Part shown: in pieces, positions 12,340-24,337 of the stretch
Position numbering within the stretch: the first letter of the stretch is position 1
Layout of the letters: every line of letters begins with the position of its first letter
NCBI GenBank assembly: GCA_026874595.1
Contig: CM049309.1
Coordinates: forward strand, 19,097,576-19,161,575
Length of the DNA: 64,000 nucleotides
Direction of reading: 5' to 3'
Origin: Sipunculus nudus
Lineage: Eukaryota > Annelida > Sipuncula > Golfingiida > Sipunculidae
Program-made: the position numbers and the translations under genes
Notes under the pieces: model-generated
Told to the model about the DNA's origin: nothing
Database searches by the model: none
What the model saw: only the letters and a program-made list of their open reading frames with translations

Positions 12340-13523
12340 AACTAGAATACAGGTAGTCGACAAGCGACTACGTGTATCCGCCTAAATCAGAGTGGAACGG
12401 GTGAAGTGAGGCATGGATTGAGTGGCAAGGGGAAATAGAGTGTTGCATATTAGCATGGATGTCTGCAGCCAAATTGTGTATGTAGGTTGCCCCCCCTACC
12501 ACAAAATCCAGAAAGCCGTCCAAGTTGTATACATATGCAAAATTTAAGGCAGATAAGTCAAACCACTACATGTATATGAGTGATTTTAGCCCATGGCAGA
12601 CAAACAGATGGACGCTAAGCAAAAATGGTTGCAGGTGACGCCACCAGTTTTGCATATGTTAAAGAGCTATGTGAGAACTATACACATGCAAAATTTTGGC
12701 CCAATCGGTCAAACGGTTCCCGAGATATGAGCTTGGATGTCTGCAGCGTAAACGTGAATGCAGGTGGCGCCACCTGTCATAAAATCAGAAAAGCTATCCA
12801 GGATGTATACGCATGCCGCATTTCAGGTGAATTAGTCAAGTCACTGCAGAGATATGAGTGATTTTAACCCAAGGCAGACGAACAGATGGACACTGTGCAA
12901 ACATGGTTGCAGGTGGCACCACCATTTTTTGTGTATGTTATAAAGCTCTCCAAGGGCTACATTTGTGCAAAAAAATTTTCCTGATCGGTCAAGCAGTTCC
13001 TGAGATATGAGCTTGGATGTCTGCAGCATAAACGTGAATGTAGGTGGCGCCACCTGTCATAAAATCAGAAAAGCTATCCAGGATGTTTACGCATGCCGAA
13101 TTTCAGGTGAATTAGTCTAGTCACTGCAGAGATATGAGTGATTTTAACCCAAGGCAGACGAACAGATGGACACTGTGCAAACATGGTTGCAGGTGGCGCC
13201 ACCATTTTTTGTGTATGATATAAAGCTCTCCAAGGGCTACATTTGTGCAAAAACATTTTCCTGATCGGTCAAACCGTTCCCTAGATATGTGGGTTTATGT
13301 GTGGAAACAGACGCACAAACGGACGCAGAGCGCAGAGAAAAGGTCAGAGGTCAAAACAAAATCGGGGCGCAGCAGTTCACATGTGACCCGAACATAATCC
13401 CGGGTTTCGTAAAATTCCGCCCAGCAGTTACGGAGGAGTTCTCCGGACACCTATGCCGCGGCGGGGGCGGCGGCGGTGTGCAGCTGAAAACATAGTATCC
13501 GCAAACTCTGTTTTGGTGGATAC
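12340..13523 (+). mobile_element. Helitron-like (HINE/pearl-type) element, family F, copy 1
   Basis: The left end is AACTAGAATACAGG, so the complementary strand ends in CTAG before TT. It is followed at once by a perfect hairpin (GTAGTCG 12353-12359, CGACTAC 12365-12371). Upstream hairpin plus CTRR is the classical Helitron 3' end. The right end is a hairpin whose arms begin GTATCC and end GGATAC (13523), followed by AATAA. GTATCCGCC (12374-12382) and GGTGGATAC (13515-13523) are near-perfect subterminal inverted repeats. The middle is a tandem array (separate entry), followed by a short degenerate ACGG-like stretch near 13308. No transposase frame is present; it is non-autonomous. A GC-rich open frame at 13289-13495 lies in its right part and is probably incidental. 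Confidence 0.65.
12583..13290. repeat. Tandem core of family F: ~279-bp units made of two half-units
   Basis: ATTTTAGCCC/ATTTTAACCC starts units at 12583, 12861 and 13141, a 278-280-bp period. Each unit contains two diverged ~140-bp half-units, each with a version of AGGTGGCGCCACC (12631, 12761, 12910, 13042, 13190). The copy at 12761-12776 is a perfect 16-bp palindrome, CAGGTGGCGCCACCTG. Part of an earlier unit lies at 12430-12582. The organisation recalls the ~160-bp core repeats reported for bivalve pearl/CvA elements. Confidence 0.85.
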
Positions 13524-14649
13524 AATAACAATCAAACCAATGGATCTTTTAATACTTAGTATATAAAGAACACCATATTAGGAATGCCAGCCTTTAATTA
13601 TTTCAATAAACATTATTTCTATCTAGTTTATGGGCCAACTGATGGTGAATAATCATAGTTTTTAATCTTCTTTCTCATGGGACAATGTTAGGCACTTGGC
13701 CAATTGGGTGGAGGTTTTTTTTTTTATTAAGGATAGGTCCTTGGCTTGTTGGTAGCACTAAGTAAAGAATGAAGATTAAGGTCATCATACAATAATTATA
13801 ATATATTTAATATTATTGAGAATTCTGGGTTTCAGGGTTCATATGCACATGTCTATAAACAAGTCAAAGCTTGTAGTTAAAGGGGCCCAATCACATATAA
13901 AGCATGTTGAATTAACACTATATATAGCTATAAATAGCTTCTTCTCTTTAAAATAAATCTGTACCTGCAATAACATTGCCTTGAAACCATTTGCTTACTC
14001 CTGTAAACAAGTGTTAAAAACAGTGGACCGGGCATGATCACAGGTGTAAACATAAACATAGTGCAACACAACGCGTGTCAATCAGGAGATGCCCTGACAG
14101 ACTAGGCCCAAAAATGAAATAAAATGTTCCTGCTGGATGAAACACTACATGTTGCGGATCTAAATTGGACCTCCGATCACATGGCCTTGTTATGGTAAAC
14201 ATACACATGTGAACTAGCTGTGTTTACCAACATGCAGGGCCATTACAAGGTGTTAAACAGCCGTAGTGAGGTACATAGACTGTGTGCTGGGATGGTTTTG
14301 CTGGGGAAACTTTTGTATAAAGCAAAACTGAACTGATAGTGTGAAAGAATATCCATAATACTGCCCCAAATTTTTGTCCCTTTAAGGAATTAAAGAACAT
14401 GAGTTTAATGATGATTTCACAATTTTGCATTTATTGAGGAGTTTGATGTTGGGGATCATCAGGCAACTAACAAGATGAACTGATTCATGATATGACTTGG
14501 AAATACACAAATCAAGTTTCGAACCTTTTTTTTAATTTACAGCAAGAGATAACCAAATAACCTCACAGCATATTGATTAAGGTGTTTATATTATATAGAC
14601 TTTAGAGTGTATTTATATCATAACATTCCTTCAAAATTTCATTTATCAA
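13524..14649. other. Single-copy AT-rich sequence
   Basis: I see no repeat ends, tandem arrays or exons that I can support. The open frame at 14224-14430 (minus) has no coding-like features. Confidence 0.45.
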
Positions 14650-14658
14650 CAACATTTA

Positions 14659-15226
14659 TTAACAATTTACCAAACAGACAGTACATGCATAGAACCCCTT
14701 ATGGTCTGAGACTTCTAGGGAAATAATTTTGATTTGACAGAAACAATTAAAAGTTGAATAAGACAACAGGGACAAGGTGTTGCAAAGGGCAGCTTCTTGC
14801 TTATCTTCCACTGCAGACATTCCGAGATAGGGAATCTGAGCGGACCATATCATAACCCCAATGTGCGAAGGCGATGTCCTTTCCCAATGGACACTCCCAC
14901 CTTGGCTTTGTTCATACATGCAGCCCGTCCCTGGAGCTGCGGAGCTGACAGAACCAGCAGCTGGTAAAGGAAGGCAGCCAGCAGGGACGAACACCTCTGA
15001 GATCGCGAGCCATCCCAGGCAGACAACACTGATAAACCATGACAATAGGATGGTCACATCAGGATGCTGAGCACCGCAGAGATTCCCCGGAGAGAGTCTG
15101 ACAGGTCACCAAACAAGAGCGACTTGTAGCAAAAGATCAAAATAATACCAAATGCAATCAACAGACTCAAGTATTTCTTTTGTCCTTGCCTTAACAAAAG
15201 TTTCTGATGATGGTCCTTGTGTGTTT
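14659..15226 (-). pseudogene. Broken membrane-protein exon(s)
   Basis: On the minus strand an acceptor-like CATTATAG precedes a coding-like frame from 15226 that reads ...QKLLLRQGQKKYLSLLIAFG... and includes a clear hydrophobic segment. It ends at a TGA (15054-15056). One base over, a second frame continues from about 15057 with another hydrophobic stretch (TILLSWFISVVCLGWLAIS) and stays open for 132 codons to 14659. The pair is best explained as one multi-pass membrane protein region broken by a frameshift near 15060. GC content is higher than the surroundings and a cysteine-rich candidate exon lies upstream on the same strand at 16264-16406. I do not recognise the family. A young functional gene with a missed intron is the alternative. 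Confidence 0.4.
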
Positions 15227-15444
15227 CTATAATGAAAGGTTATGTGTTTTGTAAAAGTACACCAGTACACTTTCTAAATATAAGTCAGCTGTGCACAGAC
15301 TAAGTCCCACATAAAGGGAATTAAAGGGATGTAATCACAAAGAAAATATTTATTTTCTGTAAGGCGTAATAATATTACATATTTTTATTTTAAAATCTTT
15401 ATAAAACAATTATTTACTTTTATAAGATAATTAAAGCCTGATGT

Positions 15445-15800
15445 TTATAAAAGCCTTGTGTCATATGTTAATATTAGGAACTGTGACATTTTGTCTGTTG
15501 ACACCATGCCTTGTGATATTCTGACTGTTGACATTAGATCCTGTGATATTCTGTCTGTTGACATTAGGTCCTGTGGCATTTTGTCTTTTGGCACCATGTT
15601 CTGTAGCATTTTGTCTGTTGACACCATGTCTTGTGACATTTTATCTGTTGACAGCATGTCCTTAGGTATTTGATCTGCAGACATGTCCTGTGACATTTTC
15701 TCAGTAGACATTATGTCCTGTGGCAATCTGTACATTAACATTTTATCCTGTAACAAATTGTGAACATTATGTATTGTGACATTTTGTCAGTAGACATTTG
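15445..15800. repeat. 30-bp tandem repeat, open on both strands
   Basis: Units resemble CTGTGACATTTTGTCTGTTG plus ACACCATGTC and recur about every 30 bp. Because 30 is ten codons, frames remain open: 15445-15756 on the minus strand encodes 103 residues of a decapeptide close to STDKMSQDMV. The plus strand (15458-15673) encodes SCDILSVDIR-like decapeptides. Degenerate units continue thinly to about 16200. The peptide is acidic/polar and Met-rich; no known family is recognised. The repeat may be non-coding DNA whose period happens to preserve frames. Confidence 0.8.
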
Positions 15801-16263
15801 GTCCTGTGGTAAGTTTTCAATAATACATGATACATTTTTTGTCAAAAAAATAAAATAATAGTTTGTCTTTTCTTGCATACACTGTCCAGTGGCTATATGT
15901 CCATGGACATTAAATCTGGTTATAGCAGAATATGTATTTTCACCATAATCAAGTGGCTAATATCTTCTGTCGGCCACATGTACATAAATGGTATGTTTTG
16001 TGACATTCTGTGCAAGGATTGTATTGTCTGATTTAAAACATTTTCAAATAATCTGATGTCCTATGGCAATTTTTTTCCATATAAAGTATGTACTGTGCCA
16101 TTTGATAAATGCTGATTTTGTCCTCAAGGTTTTGTCTGTGGCCAGTTTGTCCTGTATTCTGGGCATGGTGACCTGATGTCTCAACTGTCAGATAGTTCAT
16201 GACAATCTTCAATTCGATATTGGACTGTGAGGGGAATGTGTTTAGATGCACACAAGGGGGCAG

Positions 16264-16406
16264 TTAGTCTACAGGAACGGATGACTTGCCATGACAACAA
16301 ATGGTATTGGATTTCCCAAATTTGTCTTTTTCACAAACGTCCATGCTGGGGAACTTGTTGTTCACTGTGTAGCGCATACAGATATCTGTAGCTCCAACAG
16401 TAAAAG
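16264..16406 (-). CDS. Candidate terminal exon of a cysteine-containing protein
   Basis: On the minus strand ACCCTCCATAG gives an acceptor. It is followed by 46 codons with convincing protein-like composition (FTVGATDICMRYTVNNKF ... NTICCHGKSSVPVD), ending in TAA at 16264-16266. Four cysteines, two adjacent near the end, recall small disulfide-rich extracellular domains, but I do not recognise a specific family. Upstream, ATGTCTGAGCTCAAAGAG (from 16464) continues in the same frame until an in-frame TAA just before the acceptor. Sequence further upstream is replaced by the mobile element starting at 16485. It could be the last exon of a live gene or a relic of the gene that also left 14659-15226. 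Confidence 0.4.
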
Positions 16407-16484
16407 CTATGGAGGGTACAAGTTATCTACCTGCTAAGCACATAGACTCTTTGAGCTCAGACATGATATAGTCATCATCTTTAA

Positions 16485-18528
16485 ATAGGACCCATGGGTC
16501 ATGACACTCAGCTGATGTTGTTTTTTAGGATTATTGGTATACATAAACATGAGATAACAGTGCATTTTCCTTTTTTTTGTAAATTAGCATTTGCACATTT
16601 TGTGCCCATGCTATATGGCATTTAATTATTTAGTGAGGAATCCTATAATGAACATATAATTATTCTGTTTCCCCAATATCTCATTGGACAACAGAACATA
16701 TGAAATCTTAGCTAATTTATGGTATACAAGTGATGATGCGTGTACACCTACGCTAACTACATAGACCTAATCAACTGAAAATCCAGGTGATACTTTGGTT
16801 TCATTCCATCTAATATAGCACTAACTTATATTCAACTAAGGCATAGAGAAATCCCCAGTTAAACATGTTTTTGAGGATTCATTTATCACTGGGTTTTATC
16901 CCTAGGTTTACGGTATGACATAACTGACAAGGATTATAGTATGATTTAATTAAAAGTCCATTTTCCATTTAACATTTGCACTCCAATCATTTCTTTGAAT
17001 ATTTCCATTCAAGAAGCATTTCTCAGATATTATATTATGACCAAACAATTAACCACCATCATCTATAGCAAATTTTCAATGAAACCTTTGGACAAAAGAC
17101 CATGAACAACCACTATTTTGATAAATGACCTCTCACTGGCATTGTCTATTGACCACAAATTAGGGTAAGCATATTATAAAAATGTCATGATATACCCCAT
17201 GATATAAAGCTTTCAGAGGGCCTATAAATTGCAAGATCTGACGTCTATTAACAAAACATAATCTCTGGAACCTTTTATAAAATAAGCCAGAAAACACTGA
17301 TTCCACTACACACAGGCATCACATTTTGTTTATATCCATGTGTTTATAATGTTGGAAAATAAGTGGGAGACCTCACAAAATAATCCAAACACATTCAGCA
17401 AGAGAAAGGGGCAGAGAGGAAGCCTAGCTAAACTAAGAAAAGGGAGATGCCTGGAGTGAAGCAGTAACATAACATGGTTGAGGTTGCATCTGCAGACCAC
17501 TGGGCTAGATAAGCTTGATGTAAACAACACTTGACATGGTGCATGAAAACTTGAATAAAAATGCCCTTCTTCAGCAATTCTTTTTCAAATTTCAGATTTT
17601 TTTTTTAGCTTAAAGCCTTATCTGTCCATCATGTAAAAATAAAAGAGAATGTATAAACAGGAAAAAGATGTGCCATATTCAAAACTGGACAAAATTTAAG
17701 TAAATGATTTTACATTTATGTTAATAACTTTAAAAAATTAGAATTTTTTTTATATAATTTCTGGTATACAATTTAAACTAAGTTGAATTTAGATATCTGC
17801 TTGAAATAAGCTCTCTAGCTAAACAAAGGTATGGTTCTCAGGCACCACCAGCATCAAAAATTTTGATTTTGATTTTTGATAGAAACTTACCAATTTTGAG
17901 CTACAGCCACTCGGACATTTCTTTCAAGAAGATAAAATCAAACACTTTCCTTTTTTATGTAGTGCTTTTACTTGTTTAGCAAAATAAATTTGTTATTATC
18001 ATGCTTTTCCCTTATCATTTGACATTTTTATCGAAACATACCAAAAAATTAAAAATGAAAAAACTGCCCGCCCGCATTGATTTCTGAAAAAAGTGCCTGA
18101 GAACCATACCTTTTTTTATTTTGGCCTTAAGTGGGTAAATATAATTACTGATTTTTGACAAAGTGTATTATATGTGGGCCCATAACTTCAAAGATTTATG
18201 TAATATTGACCTAATTTCTGACGTACATAGGAAACCAGAAATGGTTGTATAAAATACAAGTAGGTAAACAACAGTGGTTTTCATAGTGGGCGGTCCTGAA
18301 GTGTAACAATAGGTTCCTTCTGGAAAATGGAGGTTTTTCCTTAATGAAGTTGCAGTGACCGAGTTTCAGGTTTGGTTGGAGAACTGGGGGACATTAAACT
18401 CTATGTCTAATTTTGAATTCATAGGTTTCAAAACATGTCCTGTTAACACCCGGACCCCAGATGGACGACAGGCAATTGACCATCGCTACAGCTCAGATGA
18501 CCATTAATCAGCTGAGCAAAAAAATCAT
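16485..18528 (+). mobile_element. Helitron-like element, A/B superfamily, degraded copy
   Basis: The left end GGACCCATGGGTCATGACAC, with CTCAGCTGATG after it, matches the ends at 29129 and 40511. The right end ATCAGCTGAGCAAAAA closes the element and pairs with an upstream GCTCAG. Its right half (17515-18490) is one copy of the ~680-bp module found twice in each of the elements at 29129, 34865 and 40511 (phrases GGGCCCATAACTT, GTGGTTTT, GGTTTTTCCTTAAT, TTTCAAAAC). It is interrupted by a 289-bp inverted-repeat insert at 17825-18113. No open frame is present. Confidence 0.55.
17825..18113. mobile_element. 289-bp MITE with perfect 21-bp terminal inverted repeats
   Basis: AAAGGTATGGTTCTCAGGCA+C at 17825-17845 is the exact reverse complement of 18093-18113. 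The segment is absent from the matching place in the other module copies (31710, 36950, 42660), which confirms insertion. The interior is non-coding. No clear target duplication is visible, so the superfamily is undetermined. Confidence 0.85.
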
Positions 18529-20609
18529 GATCCAAAAATGAAAAAGGCACTGAATGCACAGGAAAGTTTATGACAACAGATGGAACAATACCCATATCAC
18601 AGGTTTACGGCCTCTGATCCATAGTTCACATAAAGCAATATGAAAGTCTTCACTCATTCTGACAATTCAGAAGAGTTCTGCAAATAAATCATTTATATCC
18701 AGCCATAACTTATCTGTGGAGGATAGCACATTTACTGCCTGAACTCATGCAGAATAACAGATGCCACTGAGGAAACGAAAAGAGCCAGTCCCTCTTTTAC
18801 ATTCTAAGTTATGCCTGGCAGAAACTTATATGACTGATACATGCCACATCTCCTGACTCCAAACTTACCCTGAGGGAACCAAATTTACAAATAACAAAAT
18901 AACAATTTTTTGTCAAGGATTCTGTTGCGTAAAAATAGGATAAACCACTGCCATAAGACATGTGTCTGGCCCATAAAGAAGTAGACCTTAACTATTCCTA
19001 AAGGCTGTCCTTTTGTGATCTTCTTGTACAATGAATGCTGAAAGTGAACTCACTTAGCCGTGCTAGTGATCCTATTACCCAATAGTACTTTGATGATAAC
19101 GTATTAAAGCTCAGATTTAATGCCAGTGCACTACAGTCATAGGACAAGGATACCTGCCACGGATTGTTACAATGATGTACTGCGTACTCTCAGGCCTCTT
19201 TGTCAAGCTTCGTAGCAGCGATACAACAGTCACACATCAAAGGGAGGTAAACGGCATAAAAACGGACATGGGTTGCATGGCACTTCCTATGTATATGTTC
19301 CTGACATCGTAATGCTCTCAGATTCATGGGCTCGTTTGCTCAGCACCACCATACTATAGCTGGAAGGACTGTGTGTGGAGTCTTTGTTATACAAACCATA
19401 CCCTGTAACCATGGCCTAAATTGATGTCATTATTTTCCATTAGAGTGAGGAAATGATCTATTTTCTTGTATTGATCAGATATGGGCCTCTGATGAAAACA
19501 AGAAGAAATTAATATACCCCGCTTTTCACCAACTCAGGATGTACAGTTAGTAACAACCCGGCCCCTTGCAGCAATAACACTAATGGTTCCAATAAATCTG
19601 ACTTGGCACAATGTGTAACGCACAGAGCATCTCATCTAAATCAGGTATCCAATTTTCTCATGTGGGGTTTCCGCGGATATCTGGCTTGCTACCAATTTAC
19701 TGCCATTGCGTTTGTGTGGCCTCAGCGACCAAGCCCACTGGCAATCACATGCCACGCAAAAAACATGTCTACCACACACAGGCTGCTTTGCAAGGACAAT
19801 ATTTATCAAGGCAAAATTTCCTACACAGACGGTACATATCACTTAGTCCTGGTCTTGGTAAGATATCAAGCTCACCACAGATCTGTGTCTGTGTATCCTT
19901 AAGACAAATACAAATGGTCGCTATCTCTTTTATCTTGTGTCACACCTAAAGACAAGACATCAAAAGGCTTTCCCCCTGCCGTTTTCATGATGCTATTTAG
20001 CTGATCTTTTAACTTATTTCCCTGTATGACTGCATGTCTTTAAGGAATTCATCTCCATGATGTCCTGGCATTAGACAAAAGGGTTCTTCCTTTGTTCTTG
20101 ATAAAACATAAATCCAGAAATACTAGAGCTCCATCTCTGTAATTTAGATGGAATAAGTGAGAACTGTTCACTTTATCAATCTCTAGCTATATAAATATTT
20201 TTAGAGATTTAAAGTACGTTGGTCCAGTGGATTAAATGGTTTTCTTCTTATCTCATTCATTATAATGCAACTTGATATTTAATTGGCACAAATGAGTATT
20301 TATACTGTTGATCAGAACTAAAAAAACTGGTATTGTTATTTTTCCCTTGTTTTGTTGGAACACTATTGTTAACATACTCCATGGCTAATGACAAGCCTTG
20401 CCTAGGCAAAGTTTTATATTATTACAAAATGTTTTGCTAATACTAAATGGTATCAGGTGACAAACCTAAGATTGTCTTTCATGTTCATTATGATTCCTTA
20501 GTCACCTTGAGTTAATAAACAGCTCTAAAAACGAGGAGTTTACTTAATTATACTTGTCATATTTTCGAAATTGCAATACATATTATTAACATTTAAACAA
20601 TTGTTTTTA
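18529..20609. other. Single-copy region, moderately GC, no firm exon
   Basis: A repeat-free stretch. Open frames on both strands overlap at 19603-19949 (up to 112 codons). One plus frame runs into a consensus donor, TTG|GTAAGA, at about 19857, but there is no matching acceptor and the opposite strand is also open. I do not call a gene. Part may be conserved non-coding DNA. Confidence 0.4.
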
Positions 20610-21415
20610 GACTGACCTGTGGGTCATGGTGCTCACCTGGAATTGATTATGAGAATATTTTCAAAAAAAGCCTTACTTATTGAAATGCAGCAACAGTGTT
20701 TTTTATCTGATTATTTGAAAAATGTACTCAATAAACACATCTTGATTTTCCTGTGTACTTATATGAGCATAAAGAAAGATGCAGGAGCTTCCAGTGATTA
20801 CATATTTGTATATAATATCAGTATCTCAATTAACTGACTGTAATATGCATGTAAATCGTTAATAAGGGAAGAAAATGGAGATGAGTTGATTAAAGTATAA
20901 TAATACATATTTAATTATTCAACTGATACAAGAGGGTGGCTACATAATCTTTGCAGAGCCCTGACATGGTCTTCTAAAAAGGTCAATAAAATCTAGAGTT
21001 TTTGATTAAATCATTAGTGCTTACAGGAAAAAATGTCCCATTGTCAAAGAATAGCAAAATTTAAGGTTACAATTTTACCTTTATGCTAATAACTTTAAAA
21101 AATACAGAATTTTGATCTTATTTCTGGTATCCAATTTCATCTCAAATATATAAAGTTACATACTGGAAAAAAGCTCTCTAGCTTCAACAGTAATTTTAAA
21201 TTTACAGTGTATCTCAAATTAAAATATAGAATTCCATAACTTTCTCCAGTCATTTTTCCAATGTGATGATCACTGTTTTTTACAAATGGTTTATAACTAT
21301 AATCTGCATACAAAGCTTCATATGAAGGTGTATGATTCACTGTCAACCAAAATTCCTATAAATAACACTGTTTATAATTACAGTATCATATTTTTATGTT
21401 GAAATTTTAAAGGAA
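20610..21415 (+). mobile_element. Degraded fragment of the A/B Helitron-like superfamily
   Basis: GACCTGTGGGTCATGGTGCT at about 20616 resembles the shared left end. 20985-21195 matches the common module (AAATTTAAGGTTACAATTTT, AATAACTTTAAAAAAT, AAAAAAGCTCTCTAGCTTCA). The terminal hairpin is not found, so this copy is truncated or diverged. Confidence 0.45.
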
Positions 21416-21435
21416 TTGCCGGTAGGAGCTTTAAG

Positions 21436-21810
21436 ATGACACACTGGCCCTACCATTATAAATACCACAGAATCAACATTCCTCCAAACATGCCTGAAGG
21501 GATATTAACCACTGCATCTGGAAGCATCTCCGACCTCATTAACTATCATCACCGATGTGATCATCAGTATTACATCAGTCAGCTGTCATCTGCTCTATTT
21601 TGCTTCTTCTTGATCATCTTTAAATACCCAGGCAACAATAACTTGAAGATGCAGACCCCCTGCAACAGCAGCCAGTGGAAGCCCTTAATGGATACAGGAT
21701 GGCTGCATGGTCTAATTAACTCAAATAGAATAAAAGAACCTCTACATTTGTGCATATTACTATTGTCAGTCTTCATAAGCCAAGTGCTGTTTTTCCTAGA
21801 TAACCCCTAA
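21436..21810 (+). other. 124-codon open frame in repeat-free sequence
   Basis: An ATG frame of 124 codons, with a hydrophobic segment near residues 54-66 and another near the C-terminus. The sequence is rich in short motifs such as CTCATTAACTATCATC and GGTCTAATTAACTC, and the minus strand is also open at 21579-21776. It could be conserved regulatory DNA that happens to be open, or a small membrane protein. No family is recognised. Confidence 0.25.
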
Positions 21811-22424
21811 GGTTTAAATTAAGGAATGCTATTTAGGACTTTCCCAAGATAAATGGGTTAGAATCAAAATGCATGCACTGGCAATTAGCCTTAGTGTATT
21901 GTGTGAGCCTATGATGGATTGACAGAAGGACTCAGTCCTACATGGTAAACTTCTGACTAATGGCATGGTAAAAAATAAACTGATCCCATTACTGCTGTCT
22001 TGCTCAAGCAAACTGGTGTGAAACTACCAGGGCCAATCCTTGATATATAAATATTATACAAAGGGAATAGTTTCCAACTCCTGCTGTCATACAAAAGTGG
22101 AAATTGTCTTTGGCATGTAAATTTTTGCGATTTCCTAAAGAAAGGTCCATGGACATACTGCAGCTAGATGCAACAAAGTGTGACAAATGCTACAGGAGCA
22201 ACTTTCCACTCTATAAAGTGAATATTTCACATATTAAAATTTGATTCTTTGATTCTCTCAGACAATTACACATGTCAGATGCTAAAATGTACAGGCCATC
22301 CATTCTAACCTTCCCCTAGTCCCCCTTTTCTGTATGGAAAGTTTGCCTGTAAATGTTTTACACTATGTTTTGTGTATATTTAACATACATAATAATTGAA
22401 TAGGTCCCTTTAAAGGATTTTTTC
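21811..22424. other. Single-copy sequence, nothing recognised
   Basis: No repeat or exon features are supported. It ends in a T-run (22418-22423) that marks the left flank of the next element. Confidence 0.4.
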
Positions 22425-23070
22425 TCATTACGAGGGCCGCCGCCTTCTTGAAAAGCGGTGCCCAATAGCAATCACCATGTCAGTCCGTCCGTCCGTCCGT
22501 CCGTCTGTCCATCTATCCATCCGTCTTTCCGTCCATCAGTCCTTCTATCCTTCAGTACTTCAGTCAGTGACACTTTATTTCGCGCACCATAACTCAACAA
22601 CAACATGCTGCAGCTTTCCCAAATTCATAGGGATGATTGGTACCTAAGCGGGCTCAGGACCTATCGAATTACAATCTTGTCGGAATTCCAAAAAGGCCAC
22701 TGCAGCCCAATCACTGATTTCCTTTAGCAAGGGATAACTAAACAACAACCTACTGCAGCTTTCCCAATTTCACAGGAATCATTGGAGCCTATGAGGGCTC
22801 AAGACCTATTGAATTACAGACTTGCTCAAAATCAAATATGGCTAACAGACTACATTCTGTGATTTTCTATAGCACACATTATTTCAGCAACATCTTTCTT
22901 TAATATAATTTGATCTAGTAGGATTTTTTCCCTCATGCATATGTATGAAAACCTGTTTCTGTTTGTCATATTTTTCAAATTTAATTTAATTTTTTACCCA
23001 TATGTAAACTAGTCCAGCACTAGCAGAAACTCGGGGACCTCTGAGGACCATTGTCTGACCACATCTAGTT
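22425..23070 (-). mobile_element. Helitron-like element, family G, reverse orientation
   Basis: After a T6 run the element opens with a hairpin region (GGGCCGCCGCCTT paired imperfectly with AAGCGGTGCCC, 22434-22463), then (GTCC)n at 22483-22505 with degenerate continuation. It ends in ACATCTAGTT at 23061-23070. This is the mirror image of the layout at 12340 and 40163: A/T-run, hairpin, GGAC/GTCC tract, body, CTAG-TT. A doublet of AACAACAWSMTRCTGCAGCT-like phrases (22600 and 22745) shows internal tandem core units of about 145 bp. Confidence 0.6.
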
Positions 23071-23145
23071 CTTACTCATTCTCTGGGTTTTAAAGAATTT
23101 AAATACAGAAGGTTTATTGCAATAACTGGCGGAAAGAATATGCTT

Positions 23146-23530
23146 AACTAGATATTTCTTGGCACTGCAGGTGCCATAGTAGTATCCCCAGACAATTAAT
23201 CCTCCCCCCCCCCCCCCTTTAAGAATAGGCCCCCCATCTTCAGCAACATATACTGTCACTTGACAAGTGACTATGGTTTGTTCCATCTATCAACACGAGA
23301 AACAGTATTTTTCACCAAATATGAGGGCCAAAACGGTGAATCATTCTTGAGAAAAGGGAATTTATTTATACAACAAATATGGTAAGGTAGGTGGCACCAC
23401 CAGTCTGGTTGACAAGAAACTCTCTAAGATGGATGTACATGCCAAATAGACCTTATCCGGAACTCCCTGTAAGCTGACCACAGGCCTGTAGGTGGTACAA
23501 ACAGTGTCTGGTGGCCAGAGGCTGTGACCC
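23146..23530 (+). mobile_element. Left-end fragment of a Helitron-like element, family H
   Basis: AACTAG at 23146 is followed by a hairpin, GGCAC-TGCAG-GTGCC (23161-23175), the same arrangement as families C, D and F. A core-type GTAGGTGGCACCACCAGTCT lies at 23387. The right end cannot be placed. A C14 run occurs at 23204-23217. Confidence 0.5.
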
Positions 23531-24160
23531 ACAGCAGTAGGCTGGACATAGGGCTGTGTGTATAATCTAGGTCCCTATCACTTAGATAAATCTGTAAATG
23601 ACCATGGATAATCAGAATTAAATGCTACCAGATGGATAACATAGGCAGCTACTGAAGCTACACATAGAAACCTTGAGATTTATTAATATCCCAAATTGAG
23701 ATCACAGGAGAAATAGATCAGACTGGATACACATGCCAATAACCTCTTGAATGTACCGGTAAATAAGACAGAGACAGTGTTTATATCATGCCTCATTTTT
23801 AACTAATTTTTGTATCTATCAATTAAAGTGTTATTAGGATTAATGACAGTATTTTGGGAAAATATCAGTTATATTGTTTTAAAAATAATGACTTCTAAAG
23901 ATAAATTGTCCGACACATGTAGGGCTTTTAACACTGGATCCTGAGCCACTACCGGGTAGTTGTAAAGGTATTGCAAACAATCCACTGATCGTTTGATTTC
24001 TTATTTCCTCTAATAATGATGAGTACATAATCATATTATTTCATAATACAGAACTTAAATATAAACAAACAGAATCAGAACACAGATATAATACTAAAAG
24101 TTTGTACGCTCTGTTCCTGTAATGTATGTCTTCAGTTATCATATAGTTGCATTGTTGAGT

Positions 24161-24191
<31 letters not shown>

Positions 24192-24272
24192 TTGACTCGC
24201 AAGGGGGAGCAGGTGGGGGATGACAGGCGTGGGAAGGTAATCAGAGTTGGGACAAAACAGACATGTATATAT

Positions 24273-24337
<65 letters not shown>

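Noticed and set aside
12625-13256. Several 60-78-codon frames on both strands
   Set aside because: They repeat in register with the 279-bp core units and are element-derived.
19603-19949. 112-codon and 99-codon frames with a GTAAGA donor
   Set aside because: Overlapping frames on both strands, no acceptor and no recognisable domain.
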